Of a stretch of 64,000 nt of DNA, positions 8,781 to 16,931 are shown piece by piece. Origin of the DNA: Gemmatimonadota bacterium (GTDB taxonomy: Bacteria > Gemmatimonadota > Gemmatimonadetes > Gemmatimonadales > Gemmatimonadaceae); NCBI GenBank assembly GCA_026387915.1, contig JAPLKS010000005.1, forward strand, positions 62,001-126,000, given 5' to 3'. The notes below the pieces were generated by a model. The model had not been told where the DNA came from, did not search any database, and saw only the letters and a list, made by a program, of their open reading frames with translations. Position numbers and translations under genes: made by a program. Numbering within the stretch: the first letter of the stretch is position 1; every line of letters starts with the position of its first letter.

Positions 8781-9794
8781 TTGTGCCATCGCGGTTGCAC
8801 TCTCAGAATCCACCATGGGCGGGGCGGCAGAAAGCCCACATGGCAATCACTGAGCCACTGGAGCGTTCGCATTTATTCTGCATGGTGTACTCGGCGCTGG
8901 TCACTAGCACTAGCACTCGCGCTCCTCAGCGCCTGCGGCGGCAACAGTTCCGCGCCGGCCTCGGGTGCGCCCGCAGCGCGCCCAGTTCTGCTCAGCACCC
9001 CCGCCGAAACCACACTCCACAACGATCGGCTCTCCCAATCCATTCGCCGCGGCCGCGCCCTCGTGCGCGACACGCGCGACTCCCTCCCCCGCAACGTCGG
9101 CAGTACGCTGCGGTGCGTGAGCTGCCATCTCGACGACGGCACCCGCGCCTACGCCATGCCATGGGTGGGCGTGTACGGACGCTTTCCGCAGTATCGCTCG
9201 CGCGCGGGGCGCGTGGCGCGGATTGAAGATCGCATCAACGATTGTATACAACGCAGTCTCAATGGCACCGCGCTCGCGAGTGATGGCGACGACATGCGCG
9301 ACATCGTGGCCTATATGTCATGGCTCTCGCGCGGCACGCTGTCGGGCCGTCGATTGCCAGGGAGCGGCATTGATTCGCTGGCGCCGCTGGCACCGGACAC
9401 CGTGCACGGCAAACTCGCATACCTGGAACAGTGCGCGCGTTGCCACGGCCCCAATGGCGAAGGGCTCAAGGGGGCGACCCCCGCGCTGAGCGGCGCACCG
9501 CTTTGGGGGCCCGCATCATTTAACATCGGCTCTGGCATGGCGCGCGTGCGGGTCTCGGCCGCATTCGTTCGGCGCAACATGCCCTTTGACTTACCGGGGA
9601 CCATCAGCCCGCAAACGGCGTTTGATATTGCCGGCTATCTCGAGGCGCGGCCGCGGCCAGATTTTTCCGGAAAGGAAAAAGACTGGCCCAACGGCGACGC
9701 GCCGGTGGATGCGGCGTATCAGACCACCGCGCGCCCCCCTACGGCACCCGCCGCCGCTCCGCCACCCGCTCCAAAAAATCGAGCTGCGCCTTGA
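8781..9794 (+). CDS. Diheme c-type cytochrome lipoprotein, TsdA-like
   Basis: A secreted diheme cytochrome. The mature part has two heme sites: CVSCH at 9114-9128 and CARCH at about 9432. The sequence around the first heme, and the region VRRNMPFDLPG with a candidate axial Met, match thiosulfate dehydrogenase (TsdA)/SoxX-type proteins. A lipobox (LLSAC) follows a hydrophobic stretch, so it is probably membrane-anchored on the outer side. The start is unresolved: I placed it at TTG 8781, but no ATG gives a good signal peptide. GTG 8679, CTG 8850 or ATT 8871 (with GGAG eight bases upstream) are alternatives. The C-terminus is Pro/Ala-rich and overlaps the end of the convergent esterase gene by 56 bp. 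Likely role: periplasmic electron transfer or thiosulfate oxidation; the substrate is not proven. Confidence 0.8.
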   Translation: MCHRGCTLRIHHGRGGRKPTWQSLSHWSVRIYSAWCTRRWSLALALALLSACGGNSSAPASGAPAARPVLLSTPAETTLHNDRLSQSIRRGRALVRDTRDSLPRNVGSTLRCVSCHLDDGTRAYAMPWVGVYGRFPQYRSRAGRVARIEDRINDCIQRSLNGTALASDGDDMRDIVAYMSWLSRGTLSGRRLPGSGIDSLAPLAPDTVHGKLAYLEQCARCHGPNGEGLKGATPALSGAPLWGPASFNIGSGMARVRVSAAFVRRNMPFDLPGTISPQTAFDIAGYLEARPRPDFSGKEKDWPNGDAPVDAAYQTTARPPTAPAAAPPPAPKNRAAP

Positions 9795-11265
9795 GGAGAT
9801 GCTGCCCGACGCGAACGCTGTCGCCGAGTTCGAGGTAGGGCTCGCTCTCCCGATCATACGCCGGCCAGTGCGGAAGCCCAGGGCCGTTGGGATTGCCGGA
9901 CGTCGCAAAGTTCACCCAATAGCTCGAGAGCTGGTCGGACAAACGGAGATCGAGGGCCGGCGCGTCCGACCGCTGCCGCACGTTATTGAACGCGTAAATA
10001 ATTTCCGACGCGTGATACGCCCCCCACTTGGGATTGGGAATGGGCGGGACGTGCGTCCACTGATACAAAAAGGCGGGCGCGCCCGCGGCGATCCCGAACC
10101 GCGCCCAGGTGCGCATCTCGAGCGTAAAGCTTTGATCGCGCCCAGCGCCGAGTATGGCGCCGGCAATGTCGGCATCGGTCTTCACTGGGTACACCGCATC
10201 GAACTCGGCTAACATCCCCGGAAAACGCAGCTCGGCCATCTTGCGATAGCCGTCCATCGTTTTGGGAAAGAGCGCGGGACTCGTGAGGGTCGTAAACTCA
10301 TCCGCGTTTGATCCCACGAGCACCGGCACTATGCGATGTTGCTTGGTGGCAAAGGTGCGTGCGACTTGATCGGTGAGCAGGAGTCCATCGACGGTCACAT
10401 CGGTGTTGAAGGCCCGCGCATTCGCGAGTTGCTCCGCCGGCAACGCCCGCATTGCTGCTAGTGATGTGGCCCCCAGCGAGGAGGCAAGCGCGACGCCACC
10501 CTGCTCGGCTTCGGCCAAGGTGGGATTATGCGCAAAGCGCCCGCCACTCTCGCCAATGGCGCGGTGAAAGAGCCCCGTCGCGAGCGGTGACGCCTGCAGC
10601 ACGTTCACGCTCCACGAGCCCGCGGATTCCCCAAAGATCGTCACGCGCGAGGCATCGCCACCAAACGCGGCGATATTGCGCTGCACCCAGCGCAGTGCGG
10701 CCACTTGATCGAGCATTCCATAATTGCCCGACGCATGCGCGGGCGACTCGGCGGTGAGCTCCGGATGCGCCAGAAAACCGAGCGGCCCAAGGCGGTAATT
10801 CAGCGAGACAACCACCACGCCTTTTTTGGCGAGGTTCGCGCCGTCGTAAATGCCCACGGAGCCAGCGCCGCGCGTCCAGGCGCCGCCGTGAATCCACACC
10901 ATCACCGGCCGCTTCGCTCCGGCCGCGGCCGCGCTCCACACATTGAGGTAGAGGCAGTCTTCGCTCATGGGTTCGGGCGGCATGAAATACGCCGAACCCG
11001 CAGGGTACGGCGGCTGCACACATTCCGGCGAAAATGCATCAGCGGATTTCGCGCCACTCCATGTGGTCACGGGTTGCGGCGGCTTCCATCGTAATGCGCC
11101 AACTGGTGCAGCCGCGTATGGAATGCCCTTGAAGACGCGGAGTCCGTCTGTGCTGGTGCCCACGATCTGTCCGCCGTCTACGCGCACGGCGTCGGGCGCA
11201 CGAGGCGCGAGGGGCTGATGCGGAAAGAGCAGGGCAAAGGCGAGCAACGCGACTGAGCGGGGCAT
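9739..11265 (-). CDS. Secreted type-B carboxylesterase
   Basis: A 508-residue alpha/beta-hydrolase of the carboxylesterase type B family. ATG 11265 was chosen over the adjacent TTG 11268 because GGAG lies five bases before the ATG. The first 25 residues form a signal peptide. The nucleophile elbow GESAGS places Ser 214; the acidic residue is probably the Glu of SNADEF, and the catalytic His is in AYHASEI. Early family marks include FKGIPYAAAP and EDCLYLNVW. It should hydrolyse carboxylic esters outside the cytoplasm; the substrate cannot be named. The gene is a single unit on the minus strand, and its 3' end overlaps the coding end of the cytochrome gene. Confidence 0.9.
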   Translation of the reverse strand: MPRSVALLAFALLFPHQPLAPRAPDAVRVDGGQIVGTSTDGLRVFKGIPYAAAPVGALRWKPPQPVTTWSGAKSADAFSPECVQPPYPAGSAYFMPPEPMSEDCLYLNVWSAAAAGAKRPVMVWIHGGAWTRGAGSVGIYDGANLAKKGVVVVSLNYRLGPLGFLAHPELTAESPAHASGNYGMLDQVAALRWVQRNIAAFGGDASRVTIFGESAGSWSVNVLQASPLATGLFHRAIGESGGRFAHNPTLAEAEQGGVALASSLGATSLAAMRALPAEQLANARAFNTDVTVDGLLLTDQVARTFATKQHRIVPVLVGSNADEFTTLTSPALFPKTMDGYRKMAELRFPGMLAEFDAVYPVKTDADIAGAILGAGRDQSFTLEMRTWARFGIAAGAPAFLYQWTHVPPIPNPKWGAYHASEIIYAFNNVRQRSDAPALDLRLSDQLSSYWVNFATSGNPNGPGLPHWPAYDRESEPYLELGDSVRVGQHLLKAQLDFLERVAERRRVP

Positions 11266-11435
11266 CAAGGCTCCACGCCCGGCAGGGGCCGGGAGTTTGG
11301 GGGCGGTGACTGGAACGACGGAGGCGTAAGAAACTTAGACGATTTTCGTGGCGGGCGTTGGCCATTGAGAAGGTGGGTTCCTCTGAGAGGCGCAGTTGAC
11401 GCCGCTCCCTCGGCCACCCATGTTCCCCAACTGCC

Positions 11436-13505
11436 GTGCGCGTTCGGACAGCGCTCCAATCACCACCCGCTCGACCCACACAGACAGGAGCCCCCCTGCC
11501 CTTTCCCCGCCTGTCACGCGCCTGCTATGTGGCTCTATTCAGCTGTGTTGTGGTCGCCTGCGGTGGAGGCGGCGGCTCCAATAGTAGCGGCTCCACCGGC
11601 GTCACCACGCCCGTGGACAACTCCGTCGGCCGCGTTGACGTTGCGCCAACAGCTCCCATCACACTGCAATCCGGCGCCACCGCCACCCTCAGCGCCTCCG
11701 CGTTTACGCGTGACGGTCGCTCGGTCAGCTCCGCGTCATTCAGCTGGGTTTCGTCCAATGACGCCGTCGCCAGCGTCAACGGTGGCGTGATCACCGCAAA
11801 ACTCGTCGGCACGGCAAGCATCACGGCCACCAGCGGGAGCGTGTCGTCCTCCGCCGTCACCGTCACCGTGACGCCGGGAGCGGCGGCGCAGTTGGGGGTG
11901 CGCACGCAGCCCAGTGGTGCTGCCTCCGCCGTCGCTCTCACAGTGCAGCCTGTAATTGAAGTGCGGGACGCCGCGGGCAATCTCGTTTCAACCGCCAGCA
12001 CGGCTGTGACCGTCGCAGTCGCGAGCGGCGGCGGTACACTCGCGGGAACCGTCACGGCAACCACCGTGGCAGGGGTCGCGAGCTATACCGACCTCGTCAT
12101 CACCGGACTCGTCGGTGCACGCACCCTGCAGTTCAGTGCTGCAGGGCTGAGCACCGCCACGTCGAACAGCTTTACGCTCACCGCCGGCGCGGCATCCAAA
12201 CTCAGCATCCGCACCCAACCGGTGGCCGGCACGGCCTACGCGGTGTTCCCCACTCCGCCCGTTCTGGAAATTCAAGACGCCGCCGGAAATCTGACTGCCT
12301 CAACTGCCACGGTCACCGCCACCATCGCCTCCGGCGGCGGCACACTCTCCGGCGCGAGCGTCAACTCTGCGAGCGGCGTTTCCACCTTTAGCGCACTCAC
12401 CGTACTCGGCACCGCAGGCGCGCGCACCCTCACCTTCTCGAGCGCTGGGCTGCCCGCCGTCACCAGCGTGAGCTTCAACGTCGCTGTCGCACCGCCCGCC
12501 ATTATCAAACTGTCCAGCGACATCTCGGCGCTCTCCGCATCACTCGGTTCCAATCCCGCCGTCGCCACGGTGAGCGTCACCAACACGGGAGTCTTTCCGC
12601 TTACCAACCTCCGGGTGCAAAGCGTCACGTATACGCCCGCGTCTCCCGCCGGTTGGCTTGCGACGTCGTTCGCCACGGGCACCGACGCGCCGGCCTCGCT
12701 GCGCCTCACCGTCACCGCCGCGTCGCTCACCATCGGCAGCTATTCCGCTGCCGTCGTGCTCGCGGGCGATGGTGCCACCGCCACCAAAACGCTGACCGTG
12801 AATCTCACCGTCACGCCGCTCGTGGTGAACAGCTTTGGAACATCAGCGAACCGCGTCAGCATCCTCGCGCCCGGTGCCACGTTATCGCCGGGACTGCAAA
12901 CCACGCTGAATGGCGCCGTCTCTACCCCCGATTCCACCGTTACCTACATCTCACGCAGCACCGCTATCGCCACCGTCAATTCCACGGGGCGCATCACCGC
13001 CGTCGCACCTGGCCAAGGGTGGATTGTGGCGTCCAGCACGCAGTCCAACAGCGACTCCGTTTTGGTCATCGTTCCGCGTACGTCGGGCGTCGTACTGCGC
13101 ACCGACATGACCAAGTACAACTATAGAATAGGCGATACCATCACCGTCAAAGTGATTGCCGACACGCGCGGTGCCACACTCGGCGCTGCCACGGTCACCT
13201 TCACCTGGCCAGTGTACATCGGCTCCGCTGGAACATTCGGATCGCTGGTATTTATTGACGCGGTCGCCGGCGCGAGTCCAATGAGCCCGCTGATCAGCAC
13301 GGACAACACGCTCAACGTCATCCGCATCAATGCCAACTCCACTGCCGGCGCCACGGGCGTAGTGGAACTCGCGACCATCCGTTTTCGCATAATCAAATCC
13401 GGGCTGAACACCTTCTACGTTAACGGCGTGGAACTGCTCGGCATCGATCTCAGCGATCTGCTCACGACGGCGTCCCTCACCCAGTATCCGGTGCTCGTGC
13501 CATGA
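11436..13505 (+). CDS. Large Ig-like-repeat lipoprotein with C-terminal cohesin-like domain
   Basis: Up to 689 residues. The coordinates use GTG 11436; an in-frame CTG at 11496 sits five bases after AGGAG and would give a textbook lipoprotein signal peptide ending VVVAC, so it may be the real start. After a Gly/Ser linker come a BIG2-like domain (VASVNGGVITAKLVGTASI) and two related beta-sandwich repeats that share SIRTQP or GVRTQP and GARTLxFSxAGL. These are followed by an unclassified sandwich and a second BIG2-like unit. The last 140 residues, starting at GVVLRTDMTKYN, resemble a cohesin: a long beta-domain ending in TGVVELATIRFRI. It is the first gene of a four-gene coupled operon whose last member carries a dockerin. 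It is probably a cell-surface scaffold or anchor. Confidence 0.75.
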   Translation: MRVRTALQSPPARPTQTGAPLPFPRLSRACYVALFSCVVVACGGGGGSNSSGSTGVTTPVDNSVGRVDVAPTAPITLQSGATATLSASAFTRDGRSVSSASFSWVSSNDAVASVNGGVITAKLVGTASITATSGSVSSSAVTVTVTPGAAAQLGVRTQPSGAASAVALTVQPVIEVRDAAGNLVSTASTAVTVAVASGGGTLAGTVTATTVAGVASYTDLVITGLVGARTLQFSAAGLSTATSNSFTLTAGAASKLSIRTQPVAGTAYAVFPTPPVLEIQDAAGNLTASTATVTATIASGGGTLSGASVNSASGVSTFSALTVLGTAGARTLTFSSAGLPAVTSVSFNVAVAPPAIIKLSSDISALSASLGSNPAVATVSVTNTGVFPLTNLRVQSVTYTPASPAGWLATSFATGTDAPASLRLTVTAASLTIGSYSAAVVLAGDGATATKTLTVNLTVTPLVVNSFGTSANRVSILAPGATLSPGLQTTLNGAVSTPDSTVTYISRSTAIATVNSTGRITAVAPGQGWIVASSTQSNSDSVLVIVPRTSGVVLRTDMTKYNYRIGDTITVKVIADTRGATLGAATVTFTWPVYIGSAGTFGSLVFIDAVAGASPMSPLISTDNTLNVIRINANSTAGATGVVELATIRFRIIKSGLNTFYVNGVELLGIDLSDLLTTASLTQYPVLVP

Positions 13506-14008
13506 CCCTCTCGATCGCTCTCCGGCGGGGGCTCACTCCCCTGTTCGTCGCCGCGCTCGCCACGCTCAGCGCATGCCACAGCTCGGCCGATCTCGTCACA
13601 CACGCCAGCGCGCTCGCGCCACGCGCGCTCACGCCGCGCGTGCTCGTGGCGCAAACGGGCAACTCCGCCGTCATCACGCTCTCACTCGACGCGCGTGGCG
13701 ACGTGGGCACCCTCGGCAGCTTCACGGGGCGATTCACCTACGATCCCGCAGTGCTCACCTTTGTAGAAGAAGTGCCACTCAGCGACGGCACGCTCCGCGC
13801 GAGCAACCCTGCACTCGGCTCCATCCGTTTTGCAGGAGCGGCGCGCGCCGGCGTCAACATCGCGCAGCTGGCTTCGTATCGCTTCACTGTGCTCAACGCC
13901 AATAAACTCGCCGAGCTTCGATTTGAGCTTGACGAAGTGCACGATATTGGCCGCGCGAATCTTGCCACGTACGTGCGCCACGGTGACGGCACCACGGTGT
14001 TCAAGTGA
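13502..14008 (+). CDS. Small lipoprotein with cohesin-like domain
   Basis: 168 residues. Its ATG overlaps the upstream stop as ATGA. The signal peptide ends in a lipobox (ATLSAC), so it is probably membrane-anchored. The mature part is one beta-domain resembling a cohesin: a leading AVITLSLDARGDVGTLGSFTGRF strand region (13660-13730), the typical TYDPAVLTFVEE strand, an internal GSIRFAG turn, and a closing segment ASYRFTVLNANKLAELRFEL (13870-13930). Cohesins bind dockerins, and the fourth gene of this operon has one. The assignment rests on pattern, not on a search, and related carbohydrate-binding or Ig-like folds remain possible. Confidence 0.7.
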   Translation: MTLSIALRRGLTPLFVAALATLSACHSSADLVTHASALAPRALTPRVLVAQTGNSAVITLSLDARGDVGTLGSFTGRFTYDPAVLTFVEEVPLSDGTLRASNPALGSIRFAGAARAGVNIAQLASYRFTVLNANKLAELRFELDEVHDIGRANLATYVRHGDGTTVFK

Positions 14009-14415
14009 GACGCGCACTCGTGTTCGCACTGGTGCTCGTCGTACCAGCCTGCGCCTCGGCGCGCGCATCAGTTTCGTCCATGGCCGCGCGCCCGCGCCTC
14101 ACCGCGCTCGCGCCGAGTGAGGTGCAGTTGTCCGCTGCCTCGAATGCGGAAATCGAGTTGCGTGGGAGCAACTTCAGCATGCGCACCGACGCACCGGCCA
14201 ACACCGTGCGCATTGGTGCTCTCGAACTACGCTCCGTTCCGAGCAGCGCGAACGGCACCGTGATTCGCGTCACCCTGCCGGAAACGGTACCGACCGGTGG
14301 CGAAGCTCCGCCGGTACGCTGGATGTCGGGACGCTACGCCGTGACCGTCACAACGGCCGCTGGAATCTCCGACACCCTCATACTGACCATCGCTGCCGGC
14401 CCGAGGAATCCATGA
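14005..14415 (+). CDS. IPT/TIG-like small lipoprotein
   Basis: 136 residues, starting with GTG in a GTGA overlap with the preceding stop. A short signal peptide ends in VVPAC, a lipobox. The mature domain reads like a single IPT/TIG immunoglobulin-like fold: LTALAPSEVQLSAASNAEIELRGSNF opening (14095-14172), then AANTVRIGALEL-type middle strands and a YAVTVTTAAGISDTLILTI closing edge. Such domains mediate contacts between surface proteins. It is placed between the cohesin-like lipoprotein and the dockerin protein and is coupled to both, so it probably belongs to the same surface assembly. Function otherwise unknown. Confidence 0.7.
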   Translation: MRRALVFALVLVVPACASARASVSSMAARPRLTALAPSEVQLSAASNAEIELRGSNFSMRTDAPANTVRIGALELRSVPSSANGTVIRVTLPETVPTGGEAPPVRWMSGRYAVTVTTAAGISDTLILTIAAGPRNP

Positions 14416-16931
14416 GCCATTCTTCAGAGCGCCCAGTGCTGAGCGCGGCCATGCAGGCGAGCGTTCGAGTGACGACCGCACTCTTCGTACTCGTGACTGC
14501 CGCCACGCTGCACGCACAGCGCGCAACAGAACACGAGGGCTCCGACTTTCAGCGGCAGCGCCAAGCGTGGTACGAGTCGCAGCGTGCGTGGCCAGCCGCG
14601 GAGGTGAACTGGGAGGCGATTCTCGCCGCCAAGCTCCGCGTCACCTCACGCTCCACCGGATTCAGCGCGCTCTCCAATGCGCTCAGCGGCAGCTGGGTTC
14701 CACTGGGCCCCAATGGCTTTTTCGGCGTCGGCTACTGGGACTCGGGCCCGCAACTCGACGCCGGCCGAGTGGATGTGGTGGCGTTGCATCCCACGGTGGC
14801 GGGGACGATGCTCATTGCCTCGCCCGCCGGCGGCATTTGGGGTTCAACATCGAATGGCATGAGTTGGACGGCGCGCACCGACAATCAGTGCACGCTTCAG
14901 ATGAGCACGCTCACGTACGATCCGGTGAACCCGAATCTCGTGTATGCTGGCGCGGCGTACTCGAGCGGCGCGGTGGGCTGCGCCATTCTGCGTTCCGTGG
15001 ACGGGGGCAGCACGTGGAGCAACCACAACGGCAACTTGAATTTCACTGCGTATAACGGTGGGTTCATCAACGCGTTGTATGTGGACGCGGGCTCGGCTGG
15101 CACCACCAATGCCACGACGATGATGTTCTCATTTAGCCAAAGCGGTATTTATCGGTCCACCAACAGCGGCAGCACGTGGTCTCATCCGCTCGCGTTCGGC
15201 TACGTCACATCGATTATCGGACTCGCCGCGCAGCCCGGCGTCGTGTTTGCTGGCGTGTCGGACCGCGCGACCACTACATCCACGCGCAGCGGGCTCTACC
15301 GCTCGGCGGACAATGGACTCACGTGGACGCAGGTTTCCACCACCATCGATTTTTCGTCCACCGGCCGTTTTCAACTGGCGGTGTCGGCGGCCGATCCCAA
15401 CGCGGTGTTTGTGATTGCGGCGAGCAAGAGCTCTACGTTCCAGTCGGTCAGCCGGTATGACGACGCCAGCGGAGCGTTCGCCACGGTGAGTGCCAGCGGT
15501 CTCGATCTCTCCGCCAACGGCCGAACGCACTTTGGAACGCAGGGCACCTACGATCTCGACATTAAGGTGGATCCGCTCGACGCCAAGCGAATCTATATCG
15601 CTGGCGTGCGCGCGTTCCGGAGCACGGACGGCGGCGTGACCTTTGCTCCGATGGCCACGGAAATTCACTGCGACTGGCACGCGATTGTGATTGATCCGCG
15701 CAACCCGCGGCAACTCTGGGCCGGCACCGATGGCGGCATCTACACCTCGAACGACGGCGGCGACAGCTGGACGAGCCGGAGCTCCGGGCTCGCCATCTCC
15801 ATGTACTACCCCGGCATCTCGCTGCACCCCACCGACCCCTACGTGGTGCTCGGCGGCCTGCAAGACAACGGCACGCTGCTCGCCAACGGCACCACGATCT
15901 TCAACTCCATTATGGGTGGCGATGGCGGCTTTGCGGCCATTCATCCCACGTCGCCGACCACGCTCTGGACCACGTGTCAGTGGAGCAGCGGGCCATGTAT
16001 CCAGAAGCGTGTGCCCTCTGGCACCGGCTATTTGTATCCAAATGTTGAGGCGGGAATTTCTACGTCCGACCGTGCGCAGTTTATTCCGCCGCTGGTCATG
16101 GATCCGGTAAATCCCTCCAAGTTGTACTTCGGCACGATGCGTCTGTATCAGACGGTGAATGCCGGCACGGTGTGGACGGCGCTGACCCCAGATCTCAGCA
16201 AGGGCACCGGCAGCATCAAGACGATCGCCGTGGCGCCCTCTGACACGCTCACGCTGTACGTGGGTACGAGCGACGGCAATGTGCAGTACTCGCACGACGG
16301 TGGCCGCACCTTTGCGTTGGCCACGGGGCTACCCAACCGCGCGGTCACTCGGGTGGCCATTGATCGCACGAACGCGCAGCGCGCTTTGGCGACGTTCAGC
16401 GGTAGCGGTGCGGCCCACGTGTATCTCACCGTCGACGGCGGCGTGACCTGGACGAACATCAGCGGGAATCTGGTGGATATGCCGGTGAACGCCGGCGTGA
16501 TTCTCGACGATGGTCCGCTGCACTTTTTTATTGGCGCCGACGTTGGCGTCTTTGAAACCACCGACGGCGGCCTGACGTGGAGCAACACGCCCTCGGGGCT
16601 CCCCAACGTGCAGGTGAACGATATTGTATACAACCCCACCACGCGTCGGATAGTGGTGGCCACCTTTGGTCGCGGCCTTTTCACTTACAATTTGGCTACC
16701 GCCACCGCCGTGCTACGCGGCGATGTCAATCGCGATGGTGTGGTGAACGCGTTTGATGCGTTGCTGATTCAGCAGGCGGTGTTGGGGATTTCGCTCCCGT
16801 CGCCATACACATCGCTGCCGCATGGCGACACCAACTGCAATAACACACTCGAAGCAGCGGATGTGTTGATTGCGCTGCGCGCGGCCGTTGGGCTCACCAC
16901 GGCGGGGAGTTGTGCGGGGACTATTCGCTAG
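14412..16931 (+). CDS. Exported Asp-box (BNR) beta-propeller protein with C-terminal dockerin
   Basis: 839 residues; the ATG overlaps the upstream stop as ATGA. A signal peptide ends near residue 36 (LHAQ). The body contains at least eight Asp-box motifs of the S-x-D-x-G-x-T-W type (for example SVDGGSTW, STNSGSTW, SADNGLTW, SNDGGDSW, TVDGGVTW, TTDGGLTW). These are typical of sortilin/VPS10 and sialidase-like propellers; they mark the fold, not a catalytic site. The last 70 residues are a type I dockerin: two calcium-loop segments, DVNRDGVVNAFD and DTNCNNTLEAAD, each followed by a helix. In cellulosomes a dockerin plugs into a cohesin, and cohesin-like domains are encoded just upstream in the same operon. 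The gene's TAG shares a CTAG with the convergent maturase gene. Confidence 0.85.
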   Translation: MSHSSERPVLSAAMQASVRVTTALFVLVTAATLHAQRATEHEGSDFQRQRQAWYESQRAWPAAEVNWEAILAAKLRVTSRSTGFSALSNALSGSWVPLGPNGFFGVGYWDSGPQLDAGRVDVVALHPTVAGTMLIASPAGGIWGSTSNGMSWTARTDNQCTLQMSTLTYDPVNPNLVYAGAAYSSGAVGCAILRSVDGGSTWSNHNGNLNFTAYNGGFINALYVDAGSAGTTNATTMMFSFSQSGIYRSTNSGSTWSHPLAFGYVTSIIGLAAQPGVVFAGVSDRATTTSTRSGLYRSADNGLTWTQVSTTIDFSSTGRFQLAVSAADPNAVFVIAASKSSTFQSVSRYDDASGAFATVSASGLDLSANGRTHFGTQGTYDLDIKVDPLDAKRIYIAGVRAFRSTDGGVTFAPMATEIHCDWHAIVIDPRNPRQLWAGTDGGIYTSNDGGDSWTSRSSGLAISMYYPGISLHPTDPYVVLGGLQDNGTLLANGTTIFNSIMGGDGGFAAIHPTSPTTLWTTCQWSSGPCIQKRVPSGTGYLYPNVEAGISTSDRAQFIPPLVMDPVNPSKLYFGTMRLYQTVNAGTVWTALTPDLSKGTGSIKTIAVAPSDTLTLYVGTSDGNVQYSHDGGRTFALATGLPNRAVTRVAIDRTNAQRALATFSGSGAAHVYLTVDGGVTWTNISGNLVDMPVNAGVILDDGPLHFFIGADVGVFETTDGGLTWSNTPSGLPNVQVNDIVYNPTTRRIVVATFGRGLFTYNLATATAVLRGDVNRDGVVNAFDALLIQQAVLGISLPSPYTSLPHGDTNCNNTLEAADVLIALRAAVGLTTAGSCAGTIR

